From: CAVPPA01 sp050730755
GTDB lineage: Bacteria; Patescibacteriota; Saccharimonadia; Saccharimonadales; UBA4665
Assembly: GCA_050730755.1 (NCBI GenBank)
Contig: JBOHNR010000005.1
Span: forward strand, 1-10,217
Length of the DNA stretch: 10,217 nucleotides
Direction: 5' to 3'
Of this stretch, positions 5,525 to 10,217 are shown piece by piece (position 1 is the stretch's first letter; each line of letters opens with the position of its first letter). Position numbers and translations under genes: made by a program. Below the pieces are notes generated by a model that searched no databases, had not been told where the DNA came from, and worked only from the letters and a program-made list of their open reading frames with translations.

Positions 5525-7030
5525 CTAGCTGGCTGAGTTTGATTTAGACCGACGGAACGGTATTAGGCTAAACCGACGCCTTTTTGGGCTACCGATATCT
5601 CCTGGTTCGGTGTCGACGAAAAAGTCGGATTCGCTGTATTGGTCGTAGGTTACCATCAAAGCCCGTGACTCAACGGCTCTGAGTGTTTGCAGACTGACCG
5701 ATACAAGGATCAGAATACTCGTACCGCCGATGGCAAGGTTAGTACCTATAAAAATTTGGGCAATAATTGGAATTAGAGCTAAAGTCCCTAGACTGATCGC
5801 TCCAAACAAAGTTAGTCGATTAACTAATTTACTGAGGTATTTTTGTGTGTGGCTGCCTGAACGCACTCCTTCAATAAAGCCGCCCTGTTTTTGTAGATTT
5901 TCGGCAATCTCAGTCGAATTAAAAGCTACACTAGTGTAAAAAAACGTGAACAGAAAGACTAGCGAGAAATAGACTACTGGGTAGATATAGGCCTCAAGGC
6001 CGTTCGTTTGGAAAGTTGTAGCTGATGGCGGTTGGAACCAAGCCGACAGATCAGTGCCAACATGCGACAAAAATAAGCTGTGGGAGTTAGTCAACAATTG
6101 GCCAGCAAAACTCGGTACACTTAAAAACGCTACAGCAAATATAATCGGAATAACGCCGGCCGTCACCAGTTTAATCGGCAAGATCGTGGTAACCCCGCCG
6201 TAGGCTCGGTTACCTTGAACCCGTTTGGCGTAATTAATCGTCACCCTCCTTGCCGCCTCGTTCAGTTTGACGACCAACCAAGTCAAAATCACGATCGCCA
6301 CTATAAACAGGCCGCCTACAATTAGTGACTTTTTATCTAAGGGTATGACATGCCCAAAAATATTAAAGCGGTCATGCAACCCGAGGAATGTACCACTAAT
6401 CTGACTAATAGTTTCCGGCAAACGGCTAACAATACCAATTGTGATAAGCAAAGATATACCATTACCTAAACCTTGTTCTGTTACCAATTCACCAAGCCAC
6501 ATCAACAGCATCGAGCCACCGGTTAGAGCCGCTATCATAACTACCCACTGCATCGGTGAAGTATTGGCTGTAATATTGCCGGTTCCGCCAATTGTCTCGG
6601 CAGCTTGACGAATAAGGAATATCGAACCAATTGACTGGGCAATGGCTAAAGGCAGCGTTAAGAGCCGTGTATATTGATTAATTCTTTTTTGTCCGTATTC
6701 GCCTTCCTTATGCATCGCTTCCAGCTGAGGTATAGCTTTAGTCAACATTTGCATAATAATCGAAGCATTAATGTACGGACCAAGACCAGCGATCAAGATT
6801 GAGAAATTAGCCAACGCTCCGCCACTCAATACATTCACAAAGCCAAGCAACTGAGGAGTGTTACCTGAATTAAAAAGATTATTAAGCACCTGACGCAAAG
6901 TTTGCGGATCACTAATCGGTACTGGAACTTCAGCCAAAATACGGAAAACTACCAGGATACCTAAAACAGCAAATATCCTTTTGCGCATATCATGATGGCC
7001 GAGTGACCGCCAAACTATTTTCCAATTCAT
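5525..7030 (-). CDS. secY: preprotein translocase channel subunit SecY
   Basis: Central channel of the Sec translocon, moving unfolded proteins across, or into, the cytoplasmic membrane with SecE and SecA. The 501 residues exceed the usual 430-440. Ten membrane segments can be placed at roughly 18-36, 73-96, 122-142, 161-182, 186-205, 235-256, 285-305, 347-370, 406-428 and 433-452. The plug lies near 60-72 (LLGFVNVLSGGAL), followed by AGLGPYINASIIMQ. The cytoplasmic loop YAKRVQGNRAYGG (267-279) and the SecA/ribosome loop GGFIEGVRSG (383-392), with its conserved arginine, are present. The extra length is a periplasmic loop before segment 8 (about 306-346) and a C-terminal tail (about 455-501) that is first acidic and then basic (PKRRR, PFRR). 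The tail is plausibly cytoplasmic. Ribosome binding site is weak (AGG, 6 nt before the ATG). Confidence 0.98.
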   Translation of the reverse strand: MNWKIVWRSLGHHDMRKRIFAVLGILVVFRILAEVPVPISDPQTLRQVLNNLFNSGNTPQLLGFVNVLSGGALANFSILIAGLGPYINASIIMQMLTKAIPQLEAMHKEGEYGQKRINQYTRLLTLPLAIAQSIGSIFLIRQAAETIGGTGNITANTSPMQWVVMIAALTGGSMLLMWLGELVTEQGLGNGISLLITIGIVSRLPETISQISGTFLGLHDRFNIFGHVIPLDKKSLIVGGLFIVAIVILTWLVVKLNEAARRVTINYAKRVQGNRAYGGVTTILPIKLVTAGVIPIIFAVAFLSVPSFAGQLLTNSHSLFLSHVGTDLSAWFQPPSATTFQTNGLEAYIYPVVYFSLVFLFTFFYTSVAFNSTEIAENLQKQGGFIEGVRSGSHTQKYLSKLVNRLTLFGAISLGTLALIPIIAQIFIGTNLAIGGTSILILVSVSLQTLRAVESRALMVTYDQYSESDFFVDTEPGDIGSPKRRRFSLIPFRRSKSNSAS

Positions 7031-7102
7031 GATTAGCCTATCAAATCCCTCTTTTACTCGTTTTGTTACACAACTTTTATTTTATTAGTATAGCGCAATA
7101 AG

Positions 7103-7125
7103 ATGCGACCCGACGGATCAAGCAT
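7103..7125 (-). other. bulged hairpin in the rplO-secY gap
   Basis: In the 103-nt gap the minus strand can form ATGC/GCAT (7125-7122 with 7106-7103) plus GATCC/GGGTC (7119-7115 with 7111-7107, one G-U), with a 2-nt TT bulge and a GTC loop. No U-tract follows. It begins 8 nt after the rplO stop. It may be a processing or pausing site, or a protein-binding leader for secY. The rest of the gap holds a TATACT (7092-7087) with no -35 partner at 16-18 nt. Confidence 0.35.
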
Positions 7126-7133
7126 AAGAGCTG

Positions 7134-7619
7134 CTACCTCTTCTTTTTGTTAGACGACTTGGTACTTTGACGCATTGCCTTAGGTACAGCTTCAAAAGTG
7201 CCGCCTGCCTGCTGAACATTGACGATTGCATTGGCACTCGCTGACTGCAATCGAACGTTAACTTTATTGCTTAGGTCTCCTTTGCCTATCAGCAGCTTGA
7301 CAGACACGAAAGGGCTGCTAATCAGGCCGTACTGACTCAATAGCTGTCCGTCGACTGTTTTATTGCGGAACTGGTTTAGCTGCCCCGTATAAACAGACTC
7401 ACTTTTAGGTCGATGAGTTTTAAAACCACGAAGTTTTGGCAAAAGTTGCATTAGTGGGTTTTGGCCGCCTTCAAAGCCTGGTCGCTTACTAAAACCTGTT
7501 CTCGAGCCTTGGCCTTTTGTGCCTCGCCCTGCAGTTTTTCCTTGGCCGCTAGCAATGCCTCGACCAACTCTTTTTTTCACTTTATGCGAACTACTCGTGA
7601 TTAAGTCATTATATTTCAT
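7134..7619 (-). CDS. rplO: 50S ribosomal protein L15 (uL15)
   Basis: Late-assembly large-subunit protein bound to 23S rRNA. The 161 residues are slightly more than the usual 144-150, because of a basic tail (STKSSNKKKR). The N-terminal Gly/Arg-rich arm is classic: KRVGRGIASGQGKTAGRGTK at 16-35, followed by GQGSRTG and FEGGQNPLMQLLPKLRGF at 49-66. A second domain ends with AVPKAMRQ-type residues. The ATG overlaps the rpsE stop by 4 nt (ATGA), and GGGAG lies 8 nt upstream, so both coupling and Shine-Dalgarno support this start. The gene normally between rpsE and rplO, rpmD, is absent. Confidence 0.97.
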   Translation of the reverse strand: MKYNDLITSSSHKVKKRVGRGIASGQGKTAGRGTKGQGSRTGFSKRPGFEGGQNPLMQLLPKLRGFKTHRPKSESVYTGQLNQFRNKTVDGQLLSQYGLISSPFVSVKLLIGKGDLSNKVNVRLQSASANAIVNVQQAGGTFEAVPKAMRQSTKSSNKKKR

Positions 7620-8221
7620 TTCTTTTTCTCCCGAGTCTTAGTAGGAGTTGGCGTTTTCACCGGTTTTGCTTTTGGCTCCAGCAAGTTTTCAGTCGTCTGC
7701 TGTTTTTGAGATTTCCTCGGAGGTGTCACCCAATCCTTAGCTGGGACAAGCTGGCCTAAAGCTGTCATGGTTGCATATGACATATTAATTTTATTACTTG
7801 AACCTAACGACTTACTTAGAACGTCGCTGACACCAGCGACTTCAATGATAGTCCGAATAACACTACCTGCAATCAGACCGGTTCCAGGACTAGCTGGTTT
7901 AATCATAATTCGAGCGCCAGATACTTTTGCCTCTACCTCATGAGGTAAGGTACCTTTACGAAAAGGTACAGTTATCAGTCCTTTTTTGGCGACATCTGTC
8001 GCTTTGGTAATAGCGGCTGTTACATCGGCGCCTTTACCAACTCCTATACCAACGCGGCCTTTATGGTCACCGACAACCACTAAAGCCCTGAATCGGAAAC
8101 GACGACCGCCTTTAACGACACGTGCTACCCGGTCAATATTAAGAGTTCGTTCGTCGAACTGTTTTTCTTCACCAGCTTGATCTTGGCGACCCATTCTGCG
8201 CATTTGCTGTGATCTTGCCAT
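7616..8221 (-). CDS. rpsE: 30S ribosomal protein S5 (uS5), Lys/Pro/Thr-rich tail
   Basis: 30S protein near the mRNA entry site, important for decoding fidelity and for mRNA unwinding. The family core lies at about 24-165. It includes the dsRNA-binding-like domain, DRVARVVKGGRRFRFRALVV (30-49) and GDHKGRVGIGVGKG, followed by the second domain, IMIKPASPGTGLIAGSVIR (105-123) and EVAGVSDVLSKSLGSSNKIN. At 201 residues it is longer than E. coli S5 (167). The excess is a low-complexity tail from about 170, rich in Lys, Pro, Thr and Gln. GGAG lies 8 nt before the ATG, and rplR ends 2 nt before it. The stop is TGA within ATGA shared with rplO. Confidence 0.98.
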   Translation of the reverse strand: MARSQQMRRMGRQDQAGEEKQFDERTLNIDRVARVVKGGRRFRFRALVVVGDHKGRVGIGVGKGADVTAAITKATDVAKKGLITVPFRKGTLPHEVEAKVSGARIMIKPASPGTGLIAGSVIRTIIEVAGVSDVLSKSLGSSNKINMSYATMTALGQLVPAKDWVTPPRKSQKQQTTENLLEPKAKPVKTPTPTKTREKKK

Positions 8222-8223
8222 CT

Positions 8224-8580
8224 TTAAAACTCCAATCCCTCATTACGAGCTGCTTCGGCAAGTGCTTTAACACGGCCATGATACAGTCTAATACCGCGAT
8301 CAAAAACGACTCGTTTGATCTTAACAGTTTTTGCCTTTTTAGCAATTTCGACACCAACCCAAGTTGCCTTTTCGGTAAGCGTACCGCTAACATTTTGCTT
8401 GCCGACAGTCGATATATAAGCCAACGTTTTATGATCTGTGTCATCGATCAGCTGGGCTGTTACGTGAGTATTACTGACGTTTACACTGAGCCGGGGACGT
8501 TCAGATGTACCTTTAACAACAGAGCGAACACGTCGGCTGCGTAGTATTTGATTATGTAATTTAGGTGAAAGCTTTGCCAT
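8224..8580 (-). CDS. rplR: 50S ribosomal protein L18 (uL18)
   Basis: Binds 5S rRNA with L5 in the central protuberance. The 118 residues match the family (about 117-122). Typical blocks are RSRRVRSVVKGTSERPRLSV at 14-33, VSNTHVTAQLIDD, the WVGVEIAKKAKTVKIKRVVF region and the C-terminal FDRGIRLYHGRVKALAEAAR with GLEF at the end. The ATG at 8580 is 9 nt after the rplF stop, with AGG 8 nt upstream as a weak ribosome binding site. Order rplF-rplR-rpsE is the standard spc order. Confidence 0.98.
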   Translation of the reverse strand: MAKLSPKLHNQILRSRRVRSVVKGTSERPRLSVNVSNTHVTAQLIDDTDHKTLAYISTVGKQNVSGTLTEKATWVGVEIAKKAKTVKIKRVVFDRGIRLYHGRVKALAEAARNEGLEF

Positions 8581-8589
8581 GATTAGTGC

Positions 8590-9129
8590 CTATTTTTCTT
8601 TTCCGGCCTTACCGCTTTTTCGAATTATGTGTTCGCCAACGTATTTAACGCCTTTTCCTTTGTACGGTTCAGGTTTTTTAAGTGAGCGGATTTCAGCTGC
8701 CACTTGGCCAACTTGTTGTTTATTGATGCCGCTGATTGTGATTACATTTTGATCTATGCCCGCCATAATATCTACAGGTATGTGATAAATTATGTCATGC
8801 GAAAACCCTAGGTTTAGTTTTAGATCACTCCCTTGCTGAACAACACGATAACCGACTCCGTTAATTTCGAGTTTTTTGCTGAAACCTTGGTTAACGCCTG
8901 CAACCATATTGTTGATCAAAGACCGCATCAAGCCGTGCTTAGCCTTCAAGTCCTGATTGTCATTAACCCGAGTTACAATAATGTTGGCATTTTCCTGTTT
9001 GACTGTAATACCCGCCATGATAGCTTGCTTCAGGGTACCTTTTGGCCCACTGACTGTAATTACGTCTGAGTCGACAGTGATCGCCACGCCGGTTGGTACT
9101 AAAATCGGTAGTTTTCCTATACGACTCAT
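8590..9129 (-). CDS. rplF: 50S ribosomal protein L6 (uL6)
   Basis: Large-subunit protein near the factor-binding site and the sarcin-ricin loop. The 179 residues are the usual length (176-180). It starts MSRIGKLPILVPTGVAITVD, has the GPKGTLKQ turn at about 29-36 and HGLMRSLINNMVAGVNQGFS in the first repeat. The second repeat ends with KKPEPYKGKGVKYVGEHIIR, the diagnostic L6 signature, followed by KSGKAGK. The gap from rpsH is 11 nt and AT-rich, with only AGAG as a weak ribosome binding site. Confidence 0.98.
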   Translation of the reverse strand: MSRIGKLPILVPTGVAITVDSDVITVSGPKGTLKQAIMAGITVKQENANIIVTRVNDNQDLKAKHGLMRSLINNMVAGVNQGFSKKLEINGVGYRVVQQGSDLKLNLGFSHDIIYHIPVDIMAGIDQNVITISGINKQQVGQVAAEIRSLKKPEPYKGKGVKYVGEHIIRKSGKAGKEK

Positions 9130-9140
9130 AATTATTTACT

Positions 9141-9545
9141 CTAATATACCTTGCAAATTAATTCGCCGCCGATGCCTTGTGCTTCAGCGTTAAGATTGGT
9201 CATTAAGCCCTTCGATGTCGAAATGATTATGATACCTCGACCGCGCTTCAACTTTTTAATTTCGGATGCTCGAACGTACAGCCTTCGGCCTGGCGTGCTC
9301 AATCGGGTAATCTCAGTAATGCGTGAGCTGCCCTGAGTATCGTTAATAACTATCGTTAATGTTTTGATGCCGTCTTTGTTTTCTGTCCGGACAGCATCAA
9401 TATAATTATTGTCTTTAAGCAACCGCGCAATTGATTCTTTTACTCCTGAATGGGGTAAATTAACTTCCGATTTACGGATGGCGGATGCATTTCTGATTCG
9501 CGTCAGCATATCGGCAATTGGATCAATCGAAGCTAAATTACTCAC
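9141..9545 (-). CDS. rpsH: 30S ribosomal protein S8 (uS8), non-ATG start
   Basis: Primary 16S rRNA-binding protein; in E. coli it is also the translational repressor of the spc operon. The core is clear: DPIADMLTRIRNA close to the N-terminus, LPHSGVKESIARLLKDNNYI, TRLSTPGRRLYVRASEIKKL and the C-terminal GIIIISTSKGLMTNLNAEAQ with GIGGELICKVY. No ATG precedes this core, so the start must be GTG or TTG. GTG at 9545 is preferred: it shares one base with the rpsN stop (TAGTG), the same compact junction as rplE/rpsN (TAATG), and gives 134 residues. A TTG at 9551 would add two residues. No strong Shine-Dalgarno separates the two options. Confidence 0.93.
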   Translation of the reverse strand: MSNLASIDPIADMLTRIRNASAIRKSEVNLPHSGVKESIARLLKDNNYIDAVRTENKDGIKTLTIVINDTQGSSRITEITRLSTPGRRLYVRASEIKKLKRGRGIIIISTSKGLMTNLNAEAQGIGGELICKVY

Positions 9546-9814
9546 TACCAACTCGCTTTCGTTATACCCGGGATCTCGCCTTTTGAGGCATGTTCACGAA
9601 AACTAATGCGGCTCAAACCAAATCGCCTCATATAGCCGTGTGGCCGGCCAGTTTCGATACAGCGATTCTTCCAGCGTGTTGGCGAAGCATTCCGGGGTAA
9701 TTTTGCTAAGCCTTCATAGTCGCCTACAGTTTTTAACTCAGCTCGCTTAGCTGCGTATTTCTGAATCATTCTTTGGCGCTTGGCGTCTCGTACAACTATT
9801 GATGTTTTAGCCAT
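9545..9814 (-). CDS. rpsN: 30S ribosomal protein S14 (uS14), zinc-free form
   Basis: 30S head protein. At 89 residues it is the medium-length type, between the short zinc form (61) and E. coli S14 (101). The N-terminus MAKTSIVVRDAKRQRMIQKY and the block ASPTRWKNRC lead into TGRPHGYMRRFGLSRISFRE, ending GEIPGITKASW. The zinc form has two C-x2-C pairs; here one cysteine remains (RCIETGRPHG), as in E. coli RCRQTGRPHG, and the second pair reads LSRIS. So it is the cysteine-minus type. AAGGAG lies 8 nt before the ATG, and the ATG overlaps the rplE stop by one base (TAATG). This is the main-operon copy, not an isolated zinc-responsive spare gene. Confidence 0.98.
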   Translation of the reverse strand: MAKTSIVVRDAKRQRMIQKYAAKRAELKTVGDYEGLAKLPRNASPTRWKNRCIETGRPHGYMRRFGLSRISFREHASKGEIPGITKASW

Positions 9815-10217
9815 TATTTGTTCTCCTTCTCGAACGGCATACCAAACTGTGTCATTAACGCCTTAGCGTGTTCGGTACCTTTGCTATGTATCACAAATAT
9901 AACTTGTAAACCGTGAGACATAACTGAGTCCTCAAAAGTAATCTCTGGAAAAACTGACTGGTCGGTAAAACCAATGCTGTAATTACCTTGACGATCAAAA
10001 GACTTTAGACTAACGCCGTGAAAATCGCGCAAGCGCGGCAAAACGATATTAATTAATCGATCCATAAACTCATACATACGATCGCCTCTTAGCGTAACTT
10101 TAAGGCCAATTTTGTTACCCTCTCGTAATTTAAAACTGGCAATTGCCTTTTTGGCTGAAGTTTCAATCGGCTGTTGTCCAGAAATTTTACGCAGTGTGTT
10201 GATGGCTACTTCCATAG
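9814..10217 (-). CDS. rplE: 50S ribosomal protein L5 (uL5), C-terminal part
   Basis: Binds 5S rRNA in the central protuberance and contacts the P-site tRNA. About 133 residues are visible and the gene continues past the right edge; the first ATG in view (10215) is internal, because roughly the first 45 residues of L5 are missing. Family blocks are TSAKKAIASFKLREGNKIGL, KVTLRGDRMYEFMDRLINIV, LPRLRDFHGVSLKSFDRQGN with YSIGFTDQSVFPEI, and the C-terminal FGMPFEK. It is followed by rpsN with a one-base overlap. Order L5-S14-S8-L6-L18-S5 is the standard spc order. Confidence 0.97.
   Translation of the reverse strand, partial: MEVAINTLRKISGQQPIETSAKKAIASFKLREGNKIGLKVTLRGDRMYEFMDRLINIVLPRLRDFHGVSLKSFDRQGNYSIGFTDQSVFPEITFEDSVMSHGLQVIFVIHSKGTEHAKALMTQFGMPFEKENK

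Noticed and set aside
5517..5530. Inverted repeat GCTAG/CTAGC across the secY stop as a terminator
   Set aside because: The stem has only 5 bp and no U-tract follows on the minus strand. No intrinsic terminator was found anywhere in the window.
7087..7121. Promoter for secY (TTGATC and TATACT)
   Set aside because: The spacer would be 23 nt, too long for a sigma-70 promoter, and the hexamer at the right distance has no likeness to a -35 box.
8169..8444. Minus-strand open frame of 91 codons overlapping rplR and rpsE
   Set aside because: It is an out-of-frame reading of rplR, which is complete and fully recognisable.

Overview
The window is a bacterial ribosomal-protein gene cluster read entirely from the minus strand. 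It covers the distal spc operon, the complete alpha operon and the rplM-rpsI pair, followed by two genes that act on RNA. In transcription order (right to left) it holds rplE (5' end cut off), rpsN, rpsH, rplF, rplR, rpsE, rplO, secY, infA, rpmJ, rpsM, rpsK, rpsD, rpoA, rplQ, rplM, rpsI, trpS and the first 46 codons of an RluA-family pseudouridine synthase. rpmJ is only 38 codons long.

The organism looks like a member of the Candidate Phyla Radiation (Patescibacteria), possibly Saccharibacteria. Three things point there. There is no rpmD (uL30) between rpsE and rplO, which overlap by 4 nt. There is no adk or map between secY and infA. The genes are very tightly packed, with 1-4 nt overlaps or gaps of a few bases. 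TGA is a true stop (rpsE and rplQ, both in ATGA overlaps), so the UGA-glycine code of Gracilibacteria/Absconditabacteria is excluded. The phylum assignment is an inference from gene content; no tree was made.

Region by region: 7616-10217 is the spc block, with almost no spacing between genes. A 103-nt gap with a small bulged hairpin separates rplO from secY. A 95-nt gap after secY contains the only near-consensus promoter found, placed so close to infA that its mRNA would have almost no leader. A 157-nt gap after infA contains a foldable RNA element and an internal anti-Shine-Dalgarno sequence that could mask the rpmJ ribosome binding site. It lies at the head of the alpha operon, where E. 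coli has its S4-binding control element. rpmJ through rpsI is again compact. A 62-nt gap with a hairpin and a consensus -10 box precedes trpS, and the RluA-family gene follows trpS by 6 nt.

Together the genes supply small- and large-subunit ribosomal proteins, RNA polymerase alpha, the SecY channel, initiation factor 1, a tRNA synthetase and an rRNA-modifying enzyme. Most of the window is ordinary core machinery. The points worth a second look are the infA-rpmJ leader, the near-leaderless infA and trpS starts, and the loss of zinc-binding cysteines in S4, S14 and L36 together.
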